DNA from: Gemmatimonadota bacterium
Lineage (GTDB): Bacteria; Gemmatimonadota; Gemmatimonadetes; Longimicrobiales; Gaopeijiaceae
Assembly: GCA_027623325.1 (NCBI GenBank)
Contig: JAQBXY010000004.1
Span: 124,001 to 188,000 of the forward strand
DNA length: 64,000 nt
Direction of reading: 5' to 3'
Position numbers and translations under genes: made by a program. Shown piece by piece: positions 45,097 to 53,077 of the stretch. A model generated the notes under the pieces. It did not search any database and was not told the DNA's origin. It saw nothing but the letters and a program-made list of their open reading frames with translations. Positions within the stretch are counted from its first letter, which is position 1. Every line of letters starts with the position of its first letter.

Positions 45097-46659
45097 GTGA
45101 ACCCGACGCGTCGAGCGTCTGACCTTCCGGAACGCTACAACGCAGTCGAAATCCTCGAGCGGAATCTCGAGACGCGTGGCGACTCGGTGGCTTTGTTCAC
45201 ACCTAGCCGGAATGTGACCTTCGGCGAGGTCTCGGCCGAGGTGAATCGGGTGGGTAACGCCCTGTTGGCGTTCGGCGTCCGCCCGGGCGAGAGCGTCGCC
45301 ATTCTCTCGCTCGATACCGCGGAGTGGGCGATCTCCTTCTTCGCCTGCCTCAAGGTCGGTGCCGTCGCGGTCGGCATGAACACGCTGCTCACGCCGCGAG
45401 AACAGGCCCACATCCTGCGCGACTCCGGTGCCCGCGTTCTCCTCGTACACGACGCACTACTCGCGACCGCCCGGCTGGCGCTGGAAGACGCGCCGACCAT
45501 CGAACACGTGGTCGTGATTGGCGGGGATTCGGAAGCGTCTGGCGACTTCATGCCGTACGACGCGTGGATTGAAGGGGCGAGCACGGAGTTGGTCGCGGCG
45601 GACACCCATCGGAGCGACTTCGGCACGCTCAACTATTCGAGCGGAACGACCGGGCAGCCGAAGGGAATCCTGCATGCCCATCAGGACTACCCGCTCACGG
45701 CACAGCTGTGGGGTTCGGACGTGCTGGGGATTCGAATGGACGACCGCACGTTCTCCGTGGCCAAGCTGTTCTTCACGTTCGGGTTAGGCGGCAACCTCAT
45801 CTTCCCGTGGTCGGTCGGGGCCTCATCGGTGCTCTTCCCGGGCAGCCCCCGCCAGGCCGCCGACGTACTCGATGGTATCGTGCGCTTCCGGCCCACGATC
45901 CTGTTCAATGCACCGACCGGGTACGCGTCCATGCTCGCGATCGACGACCTCACCGAGCGCTACGACCTCTCTTCTCTGCGGATCGGGGTCTCGGCCGGAG
46001 AGGCCCTCCCCGCACCCGTCTGGCACGAGTTCAAGGAACGCACCGGCTTGGAGTTGATCGACGGGATCGGCTCGACCGAGAACTTCCACATCTTCGTGTC
46101 CAACCGTCCGGGCGACATACGCGCCGGCAGCAGTGGCAAACCCTTCTCCGGCTACGAGTGCCGCATCGTCGACCAGGAGGGCGCATCAGTGGTACGCGGC
46201 GAGATCGGGAACCTCCAGATCAAAGGGGAGACTGCGGCACTGTCGTATCTGCACGACCCCGCTCGGTCCCGGCAGACCTTCCTCGGCGAATGGCTACACA
46301 CCGGCGACAAGTACTACGAGGACGAGGATGGGTACTTTTGGCACGCCGGACGAAGTGACGACATGCTCAAGGTCGGCGGTGTGTGGGTCTCGCCGGTCGA
46401 GGTGGAGAGCACGCTCATAGAACATGAGGCCGTGCTGGAATGCGCGGTCGTCGGCGTGTCCGACGATTCGGACCTGATCAAGCCCAAGGCGTTCGTCGTG
46501 CTGAAGGACAGCGCGGCCGCCTCGGCCGACCTGTCCGCCGCTCTCGTCGAGCACTGCATCGCACGCATGGCGCCGTACAAGCGCCCGCGCTGGATCGAAT
46601 TCGTGGACGAATTACCCAAGACCGCCACCGGCAAGATCCAGAGATTCCAGTTGCGCTGA
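45097..46659 (+). CDS. AMP-dependent acyl-CoA ligase (benzoate-CoA-ligase-like)
   Basis: A 520-residue ANL-superfamily ligase that activates a carboxylic acid as acyl-AMP then forms a CoA thioester. Motif A3 is Y-S-S-G-T-T-G-Q-P-K-G-I; the G-S-T-E-N-F-H segment forms the substrate pocket; W-L-H-T-G-D-K-Y and the hinge G-R-S-D-D-M-L-K-V-G-G follow; and the catalytic lysine lies in T-A-T-G-K-I-Q-R. The overall pattern is closest to aromatic-acid CoA ligases of the benzoate type. Starts at a GTG with GAGG about 9 bases before it; the open frame upstream overlaps the RAM gene. Substrate not determinable. Confidence 0.9.
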   Translation: MNPTRRASDLPERYNAVEILERNLETRGDSVALFTPSRNVTFGEVSAEVNRVGNALLAFGVRPGESVAILSLDTAEWAISFFACLKVGAVAVGMNTLLTPREQAHILRDSGARVLLVHDALLATARLALEDAPTIEHVVVIGGDSEASGDFMPYDAWIEGASTELVAADTHRSDFGTLNYSSGTTGQPKGILHAHQDYPLTAQLWGSDVLGIRMDDRTFSVAKLFFTFGLGGNLIFPWSVGASSVLFPGSPRQAADVLDGIVRFRPTILFNAPTGYASMLAIDDLTERYDLSSLRIGVSAGEALPAPVWHEFKERTGLELIDGIGSTENFHIFVSNRPGDIRAGSSGKPFSGYECRIVDQEGASVVRGEIGNLQIKGETAALSYLHDPARSRQTFLGEWLHTGDKYYEDEDGYFWHAGRSDDMLKVGGVWVSPVEVESTLIEHEAVLECAVVGVSDDSDLIKPKAFVVLKDSAAASADLSAALVEHCIARMAPYKRPRWIEFVDELPKTATGKIQRFQLR

Positions 46660-46713
46660 CGCTGGCTCCTCGTCCCGGGGACTACGCTCGGGTCAAGTCG
46701 CGCCTCTCTCCGG

Positions 46714-48210
46714 TCAGGTCGTGCCTCCCATGAGCTTTTTCACCTGGGGACTCACGACCAGCGCCACGATGCCGACGCCGCCGATGATCATGGCAACCGT
46801 CCGGAAGAGATCGGTCGGCATCATGGTCTCCAACTGGCCGCCTACCAGGCCTGCGAAGAGGTTGCCCAGCGCCGCTCCGACGAACCAGATACCCATCATC
46901 TGACCGACCCGCCGCTGCGGCGACAGTTTCGTGATCGCGGACAGTCCGATCGGAGAAATACAGAGCTCTCCGACCGTGTGCAGGAAGTACGTGACCACCA
47001 GCCAGGCCGGTGATACGAGGTTGCCGGCCGACGCGTTGGCCGAGCCCCAGGCGAGGACGAAGAAGCCCATCGCAAGGCCGAGAAGACCGAGTCCCGCCTT
47101 CATGGGAATCGATGGATTCACCTGCCGCGCCTCGAGCGTCACCCAGAGCATGCCAAAGACCGGAGCCAGCAGAATGATGAAGCCGGCGTTGATTGACTGG
47201 AGCCACGACGCGGGAAGCTCCCAGCCGAAGATCGTCCGATCGGTCAGATCCCGGGCGAAGAGATTGAGCGACGTACCCGCCTGCTCAAAGCCCGACCAAA
47301 AGACCGCGATCATCAAGAAGAGCCAGAAGATGACCGCCATCTTCTTGTTCTCTTCGGCGGTGTGGCCGCCCCACGTCCACACGTAGATGAAGTACCCTGC
47401 CACCATGACCAGGACGCCCTGCCCGAGGAGGCCTGCGATCTGGCTGATGCTCAGGCCGATCGTCCCGTTGGATACGAGGAAGCCAAAGGCTGCCGCGGCG
47501 GCGACGATCGCGAAAAAGCCACCGAAGAATTTTCGTGATTTCGCCGACACCTGCTCAGGGGTGTCCGTCGTCCGGAGGTGCCCGATGTCACCGAGGTGAG
47601 GCTGGCCCATCCGATATTGGATCAAGCCCGCGACCATTCCGACTCCGGCAGCCGCGAAGCCCCAGTGCCAGTGATATCCCTCGCCGAGCCAGCCCGTGAT
47701 GAGCGGCCCGAAGAAGGCGCCGAGGTTGATTCCCATGTAGTAGACGGAGAAGCCCGCGTCGCGCCTGGCTCCCCCCTCCGGATACAGATCGCCGACGATC
47801 GTCGAGACGTTCGGCTTGAGAAGCCCCGTCCCGCAGATGATGAAGAACAGGCCGAGGAAGAACGTTCGGTTCCCCGGGATCGCCATGGTGAAATGTCCGG
47901 CGGCGATGATCCAGCCACCGACCCAAATCGCCTTACGCTGCCCCCAGAGGTTATCCGCCACCCACCCCCCGGGAAGCGCCAGGATGTACACCAGACTGGT
48001 GTAGAGACCGTAGATCGCCCCCGCGGTGGCCACGTCCAAACCGAGTCCCGGATTGGCCCCCAGGGTGGCCGTGGTCATGAACAGCGTCAGAAGCGCCCGC
48101 ATGCCGTAGTAGGAGAAGCGCTCCCACATCTCCGTGAAGAACAAGGTGGACAGGCCACGCGGATGACCGAAGAAGGTCTTCTCACCGGTTGCTGCGGAAG
48201 TCGTCGTCAC
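46714..48210 (-). CDS. POT-family proton-dependent oligopeptide transporter
   Basis: A 498-residue inner-membrane transporter with about 12-14 transmembrane segments. The family signature E-M-W-E-R-F-S-Y-Y-G is at residue 28-37. N-terminal G-L-Y-T-S-L-V-Y-I-L-A-L-P-G-G-W-V-A-D and F-Y-M-G-I-N-type V-Y-Y-M-G-I-N-L-G-A-F-F-G-P follow. POT proteins import di- and tripeptides with protons. It is convergent with the acyl-CoA ligase gene and is followed upstream by the membrane/SpeE-fusion gene on the same strand, 93 bases away. Fits the peptidase-rich content of the window. Confidence 0.94.
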   Translation of the reverse strand: MTTTSAATGEKTFFGHPRGLSTLFFTEMWERFSYYGMRALLTLFMTTATLGANPGLGLDVATAGAIYGLYTSLVYILALPGGWVADNLWGQRKAIWVGGWIIAAGHFTMAIPGNRTFFLGLFFIICGTGLLKPNVSTIVGDLYPEGGARRDAGFSVYYMGINLGAFFGPLITGWLGEGYHWHWGFAAAGVGMVAGLIQYRMGQPHLGDIGHLRTTDTPEQVSAKSRKFFGGFFAIVAAAAAFGFLVSNGTIGLSISQIAGLLGQGVLVMVAGYFIYVWTWGGHTAEENKKMAVIFWLFLMIAVFWSGFEQAGTSLNLFARDLTDRTIFGWELPASWLQSINAGFIILLAPVFGMLWVTLEARQVNPSIPMKAGLGLLGLAMGFFVLAWGSANASAGNLVSPAWLVVTYFLHTVGELCISPIGLSAITKLSPQRRVGQMMGIWFVGAALGNLFAGLVGGQLETMMPTDLFRTVAMIIGGVGIVALVVSPQVKKLMGGTT

Positions 48211-48251
48211 GGTCGGATTAGCGCTCCATTAGGGGCCACACGGCACCACGG

Positions 48252-48265
48252 GTGTCTCAAGACAC
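48252..48265 (-). terminator. small hairpin downstream of the membrane/SpeE gene
   Basis: GTGTC-TCAA-GACAC forms a 5-bp stem with a four-base loop, 38 bases after the stop of the leftward membrane/SpeE gene and before the POT gene. It may separate the two transcription units; no T-tract, so low confidence. Confidence 0.25.
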
Positions 48266-48303
48266 GCCTCGTAATCGGGAATCGCGAGGGGGGGCGCAAG
48301 GGC

Positions 48304-50763
48304 TCAGCGTCCCGCTTCCCAATTTGCGACCAACATTCCCATACGCATCGGCGACCCCACGAAGAGCCCCTGGGGGAAGGTCCGATACGCCGCCATGTCC
48401 TGATAGATCGCGTCGGCCTGGTACAGGTTCACGCCAAGCCCCGCGAGAAACTGGAGACGCAGGTTGCGATCCCGGTTGATCTGCGCGTCGGCGAGCCAGG
48501 GGTCGATCTCCGGTCGCTTGGCGCTGAACGTCGACATGAGCTGAGCGGCATTGAAGAATCCCACTTCGGCAAGCGATTCGGCCACCGGCTGGTACTCGGG
48601 TCGGGCCAACTTCTCGTCGATCGCATCGAGATCGATCGGCGCCGGGTCGTTCTGGGCGAGCAGAACCACGTCGTAGCCCTGCCCGTACGCGAGGTTGGAA
48701 AACACCATCCCCTGGGGGAACACCTCGAGGAAGGTCCCGATCTCGCTCTTCACGGCCTCGAGGTTGCTCTCATAGAGCTGCACGAAGACGGTGATCACCC
48801 CTCCGGGATTGAGGTGGTCCTTGGCCTCTCGCCAGAACTCCTCGGTGTAGAGCGTGGCAGCCCCTTTCACCCACGGGTCGAACGGGTCGGACGTGATCGC
48901 GTCGAACTTCCGATCGGTGGTCAGCAGGAAATGCCGCGCGTCGTCGATGATGATCGTGGTCTTGGGATTGTCCACCACGTTGAAGTTGTGCTCCCCGAAG
49001 AGCGTCGACACGACCCGGGGCAACAGCGGCTCGATCTCCACGATCGTGAGGTCGGTCACGGTGGGGTCGATGCTGACGGCACCGGCCGTGACGCCCGCGC
49101 CACACCCGATAACGAGCACCGAGCCCGCGCGCGCCGGGACCAGCGTCGTCAGATGGCCGAGCATCCTCTGGAGGCGCATGTCTTGAGGCTCGCTCGACGC
49201 CTGCACCTTACCTGCATTGTGATAGTTGCGGTCTCCGTTCGCGAGTTCGGACACTGCCATGGACGAGTTCATCCCCTCGCCCACGTAGATGAAGTCGATG
49301 TAGTCCGACTTGCTGTACGTAGCCGCGTAGCGCCCGTAACCCACGAGAAGAGCCGGTACCGGTCCGATGGTGACGGCCATCGCAACGGCGAAGGCCGCAA
49401 TGGCCCCGGCCCGCACGAGCCCTCGTCCATCGACTTCCGGGCGCCGGGCACCCTCTCTCCATGCCGGCACGAGGAGGAGCAGCGCGCTCGTCGCGGCGAG
49501 CACGATGTAGATCCTTTGCGTGCCCTGCGTCCCGATCCATCCGATTAGAACGACCGACGAAAGGAGAGCTCCGACGATCGCACCCACGGTATTCGCGGCG
49601 TACACGTGTCCCACGAGCCTGCCGGGGTCCTGTCCCTGCCTGGCGGCGGCAGAAAGCGCGAGCGGGAAGCTCGCCCCCCAAAACACCGCGGCCGGCATCG
49701 CCACGAGCAGCGCTCGGAAGAAGTCGAACTGGAAGTTGAACCACGGCGAAGGAGCGATGTCCGGACTGACCGGCCAGTTGGGGAGCGCCCGCGTCAGGAA
49801 GTAGCCCGCCCACGCGAGCCCGGCCACCACCGACAGCTGCGACCAGCCGAAGGCGGCCCGCGCATCCGAGACGAAGCGCGACAGCCACGAGCCGACCCCA
49901 CTCCCCAGGCCGATCCCGAAGAGAAACGCCGCCAGGATCAGGGAGAACGTGTAGGTGGTGCCGCCGAAGTTGAGTGTGAGGAGTCGAGTCCAGACGACCT
50001 CGGCGCCCAGCGCCGACGCCCCGGAGAGGCCGATCGCCACGAGGACCACCGTACCGCCCGGGGCCATCGCAGGCCCGGAGTCACTCGCTGCCGCCGCCGG
50101 AGCCTCGTAGTAGAGCGAGCGCGTGGCGATCAGGCCGAGTGCGCCCACAACCACGTTCAGGGTCACGGCCGCATACGTCGCGACGGCGACGTCGTGCACG
50201 CGCAGGAGGTAGAAGCCGGCGACCAGGCAGCCTACGACCGCTCCGAGCGTGTTGCCGCCGTAGAAGAACCCGAGCCACGAGACACCCTTCGGTGTGGCCT
50301 CGACCCACCTCGCGATCGCCGGAAGCGTCGCCCCCATCATGATGGTCGGCGGTAGGAGGAACAGCGCACAGAAGAGTGCCCGCACCGCGATGCCCGTCAT
50401 CCCGGGACCACCGAAGGAGGTGTAGAGTCCGCCGACGTGGGGGAGGAGCCAGAGTACCATCAGCCCAAAGGCCCCGATCGCAAGCTCCAGTAGGGCATAG
50501 ACCTGCAACGGGTGGTGTCGAGCGGAGACCACCCGTGCCAATCCGACGCTCCCGATACACATCCCACCCATGAAGGTGGAGAGCAGTACGCCGAGAGAAA
50601 TGGCCGACGATCCGACGATGAGCGAGAGTAGCTGGAACCACACGATCTCGTAGATCAGCGCCGCACACCCGCTACCGACAAAAAGCACGACCAGCAGTGG
50701 TAAGTGCCGGTCGCGCGGCGACGGTTTCACGCTACCGGGGGGTGTGGCAGCGCTCGTGGTCAT
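48304..50763 (-). CDS. large MFS-like membrane protein fused to spermidine-synthase-like domain
   Basis: An 819-residue fusion. Residues about 20-480 are polytopic (12 or more hydrophobic segments, starting L-P-L-L-V-V-L-F-V-G-S-G-C-A-A-L-I-Y-E-I). The C-terminal part is a SpeE-type Rossmann domain: V-L-V-I-G-C-G-A-G-V, I-V-E-I-E-P-L, I-I-D-D-A-R-H-F-L and F-D-A-I-T-S-D-P-F-D-P. The family is annotated as fused MFS/spermidine synthase, with unproven activity. The frame is open to 50856 but the ATG at 50763 precedes a natural cytoplasmic N-terminus. It is divergent from the small membrane protein at 50901. A related, smaller fusion is at 12387. Confidence 0.82.
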   Translation of the reverse strand: MTTSAATPPGSVKPSPRDRHLPLLVVLFVGSGCAALIYEIVWFQLLSLIVGSSAISLGVLLSTFMGGMCIGSVGLARVVSARHHPLQVYALLELAIGAFGLMVLWLLPHVGGLYTSFGGPGMTGIAVRALFCALFLLPPTIMMGATLPAIARWVEATPKGVSWLGFFYGGNTLGAVVGCLVAGFYLLRVHDVAVATYAAVTLNVVVGALGLIATRSLYYEAPAAAASDSGPAMAPGGTVVLVAIGLSGASALGAEVVWTRLLTLNFGGTTYTFSLILAAFLFGIGLGSGVGSWLSRFVSDARAAFGWSQLSVVAGLAWAGYFLTRALPNWPVSPDIAPSPWFNFQFDFFRALLVAMPAAVFWGASFPLALSAAARQGQDPGRLVGHVYAANTVGAIVGALLSSVVLIGWIGTQGTQRIYIVLAATSALLLLVPAWREGARRPEVDGRGLVRAGAIAAFAVAMAVTIGPVPALLVGYGRYAATYSKSDYIDFIYVGEGMNSSMAVSELANGDRNYHNAGKVQASSEPQDMRLQRMLGHLTTLVPARAGSVLVIGCGAGVTAGAVSIDPTVTDLTIVEIEPLLPRVVSTLFGEHNFNVVDNPKTTIIIDDARHFLLTTDRKFDAITSDPFDPWVKGAATLYTEEFWREAKDHLNPGGVITVFVQLYESNLEAVKSEIGTFLEVFPQGMVFSNLAYGQGYDVVLLAQNDPAPIDLDAIDEKLARPEYQPVAESLAEVGFFNAAQLMSTFSAKRPEIDPWLADAQINRDRNLRLQFLAGLGVNLYQADAIYQDMAAYRTFPQGLFVGSPMRMGMLVANWEAGR

Positions 50764-50900
50764 GGCACTCCCTGATGTAGTTTCCGCCGCGATGGCACAG
50801 ATTGCGGACGAGAATCGTAAGAAGTCTTGTGCGTGTGGGACACCACCGGACCCCAACAGCCGATGGGTGGCGATCCAGAGACAACGTTTGAGGGCGAACC

Positions 50901-51086
50901 ATGGACGACGTGGCAGGGCTGGCCGAGTACCTCCTGACCAATCCGCTTTATCTGATCCCCATCCTGTTGCTGGTGGCGGTCATGATCTTCGCGCTCCTCA
51001 AGAAGCTCATGAAGATCGTCGCGATCGTCGTGATCGCCGGAGGCTTGTACGTGGCGCTGATCGAGTACTTCGGCGCGGGGCTGTAG
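50901..51086 (+). CDS. small two-segment membrane protein
   Basis: A 61-residue hydrophobic protein with two likely transmembrane helices (Y-L-I-P-I-L-L-L-V-A-V-M-I-F-A-L-L, and V-A-I-V-V-I-A-G-G-L-Y-V-A-L-I) separated by a lysine-rich turn (K-K-L-M-K). No homologue is recognised. It is divergent from the membrane/SpeE-fusion gene and convergent with the barrel-protein gene. The ATG at 50901 is preceded by the purine-rich GGGCGAACC, a poor ribosome site. Confidence 0.55.
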   Translation: MDDVAGLAEYLLTNPLYLIPILLLVAVMIFALLKKLMKIVAIVVIAGGLYVALIEYFGAGL

Positions 51087-51125
51087 GAAACTCAGCGCGC
51101 TCCCAGCGGGGGCGAAGTCTCTCCG

Positions 51126-51947
51126 CTAGAAGGGCAGCAGGCGGGTGAGGTTGAACCCGACCCTGAGTTCGTCCAGACCGAACTCGTTCGGCGTGCCTCC
51201 CAGGAACTGAGTCGGGTTCATTCTCGACTGATTGCTCACGACGATCTTGAAGAAGTGACCGCGAGTCTCGAGTTCGATACCGAAGGTTCCACTGCCGTTC
51301 TCCATTCCGAGGCGACCCTCACTGAAAACCCACTCGGCCAGTACGCTCATCGCCGAGGTCAGATACGCCTGACCGTGCACGCCGAGGACGAAGGCGTTCT
51401 CCGACTCCGTATCGAGAATCTCCGGATTGTGGAGAAGGGTGGGAACGACGCCGATCGCCGCGCGCTCACCGAGGAGCACGTTCGCCATCAGTTGGCCGTA
51501 GGACTGGGCCTCATTGGCTCGTAGGCCAGGGAACCCAGGGGTTTCGTCGACACTGGTATTCCACGCGATTCCGGCCATGGCGGCCACCTTGTAGCGCAGT
51601 CCCGTTGCGCCTCCGTCCAGGAGCGCGGCCTTCACGTTGAGCTCCAAGTTGTCGTCGTAGTTGGTCCTCAGCACCCCCAACATGACTCGATCGCTCGGGG
51701 CGAAGGTCAGACCGAAGCGGTTGTACACCGGTCCATCGAAGCCCCACAGCTCGCCTGCCCCGTCCGAGATCGTCGGCAAGAATCGGTGAGAAATCTCGAA
51801 TAGCCAGTTCCCTCCCCGCAGCATTTCCGCGGTCGGCAGGTTGGCCGACTGCGTTGAGTGGAAGATTTCTTGAGCGCGAGAGTCCGACGGAGTGACGACC
51901 AGCGTTACCAAAGCGAACGACGCGAACACAGACGATCGAAGAGTCAT
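51126..51947 (-). CDS. DUF5777-like outer-membrane beta-barrel protein
   Basis: A 273-residue exported protein. A signal peptide of about 25 residues ends in S-R-A-Q; the rest alternates in short beta strands with aromatic ends, with F-E-I-S-H-R-F-L-P near the N-terminus and a terminal strand ending L-T-R-L-L-P-F, typical of outer-membrane barrels. The H-R-F motif and length suit DUF5777-type barrels. The start is fixed by AAGGAGAGGT directly before the ATG at 51947. Monocistronic to my eye; convergent with the small membrane gene. Function unknown. Confidence 0.72.
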   Translation of the reverse strand: MTLRSSVFASFALVTLVVTPSDSRAQEIFHSTQSANLPTAEMLRGGNWLFEISHRFLPTISDGAGELWGFDGPVYNRFGLTFAPSDRVMLGVLRTNYDDNLELNVKAALLDGGATGLRYKVAAMAGIAWNTSVDETPGFPGLRANEAQSYGQLMANVLLGERAAIGVVPTLLHNPEILDTESENAFVLGVHGQAYLTSAMSVLAEWVFSEGRLGMENGSGTFGIELETRGHFFKIVVSNQSRMNPTQFLGGTPNEFGLDELRVGFNLTRLLPF

Positions 51948-52009
51948 ACCTCTCCTTGGGAAGCGTGGGAACCTCTTCACAAGTAAGCTACCCCGCACGC
52001 ATAGGTTCC

Positions 52010-52090
52010 CTACAGAACCCACAGAACGTAAACGGCAGCAATCGCGATCTGGACCAGTGCGAACGGTATCGCCTTCTTGACGAAGGCCAT
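52010..52090 (-). CDS. possible 26-residue membrane microprotein
   Basis: A very short frame encodes 26 residues: a K-K near the N-terminus followed by one hydrophobic stretch up to the C-terminus. It lies on the minus strand directly upstream of the barrel-protein gene, in an otherwise empty gap between that gene and the NmrA-like gene. There is no convincing ribosome site. It could be a chance open frame; listed because its composition (basic start, single transmembrane helix) is gene-like. Confidence 0.25.
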   Translation of the reverse strand: MAFVKKAIPFALVQIAIAAVYVLWVL

Positions 52091-52158
52091 GGCCGACCGT
52101 TACCGACTCGAAGTGAAACGGTGGTTTCGAGGCCGCCCGAAAGACCGACTCGAAGTGG

Positions 52159-53034
52159 TCAACTTTCGTCACGGATTGCCCACGACTCCTGGTGCTCCTC
52201 GGCGAACTGCTCAAAGGACCGCGCGGAGCGTCCCATCACCGAGATGATGTCCGCTGTCACGTCCTCCCGAACGCCACCGCGCACGGATTGGAAGAGTGCG
52301 ATGACGACTCCCGCGACATCCGGACGCCACCCCGCGCCGATAAGCCAGCGGAGCAATTCCTCGTCGCTGCACGACTCAAATTCCACATCGCGGCCGGCCG
52401 CGGCCCCGACAATTCCGGCGATCTCTGCGTGCGTGAGCGCCTCCGGACCGGTGAGCGTATACGCTTCCCCGAAGTGCTCGCTCGAGGTTAGTGCGCGGCA
52501 GGCAACGGCAGCCACGTCGCGTCCGTCCACGATGCTGACCTTCGCGTCCTGAACCGGCATCTTGAACCGGCCCGTTCTACGAATCCGGTCTCCGAGAAAA
52601 CCCTCTCCGAACGACTGCATGTAGAAATTGGGGCGCAAGAACGTGTACTCGACACCCAGCGACTCGACGTGGCGTTCGACTCGGCGCATGGGAAGGTCGT
52701 CGCGAACCTCCATGCCCATCGCCGAGATCGTGACCACGTGGTCGACGCCGGCCTGCACCGCCCAGTCCAGCAAGGGCATCAAGGTCTGGTGCGCGTCCGG
52801 ATCGAACGCCGGCGGCTGAAGGAAGATGCGGTCGGCCCATTCCACCGCCGCGTCGAAGGTGGCCGGCTGGGAGTAGTCCAACTCTACGACCTCGACGGCC
52901 GGATCGAACAGCTGTGCCGAACGATCGGGACGGCGCACACCCGCCTTCACGTCTGCGCCTTCCTCCAGAAGGAGGCGCACCAGTTCACGGCCGACGGGAG
53001 CCGTGGCCCCCGTCACGAGGATTTTGTCGCTCAT
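52159..53034 (-). CDS. NmrA-like NAD(P)-binding protein
   Basis: A 291-residue atypical short-chain dehydrogenase of the NmrA/HSCARG type. The nucleotide motif is I-L-V-T-G-A-T-A-P-V-G-R-E at residues 5-17, followed by V-K-A-G-V-R-R. A T-F-L-R-P-N-F-Y-M-Q-S segment and D-V-A-A-V-A lie in the substrate half. The catalytic Y-x-x-x-K is not seen, so it may bind NAD(P) as sensor or reductase of a quinone-like substrate. The ATG at 53034 gives the standard start; the upstream open frame has no family resemblance. It lies downstream of the second D-aminoacylase on the same strand, 43 bases apart. Confidence 0.83.
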   Translation of the reverse strand: MSDKILVTGATAPVGRELVRLLLEEGADVKAGVRRPDRSAQLFDPAVEVVELDYSQPATFDAAVEWADRIFLQPPAFDPDAHQTLMPLLDWAVQAGVDHVVTISAMGMEVRDDLPMRRVERHVESLGVEYTFLRPNFYMQSFGEGFLGDRIRRTGRFKMPVQDAKVSIVDGRDVAAVACRALTSSEHFGEAYTLTGPEALTHAEIAGIVGAAAGRDVEFESCSDEELLRWLIGAGWRPDVAGVVIALFQSVRGGVREDVTADIISVMGRSARSFEQFAEEHQESWAIRDES

Positions 53035-53077
53035 GAGCCCGAGTGTAGCCTCTCCGAAGCGCTCAAGCCAAGCCGGG

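Noticed and set aside
47578-49548. 656-codon rightward open frame opposite the POT and membrane/SpeE genes
   Set aside because: It spans two well-supported leftward genes, its translation is arginine/histidine-rich without domains, and such antisense frames are common in high-GC DNA.
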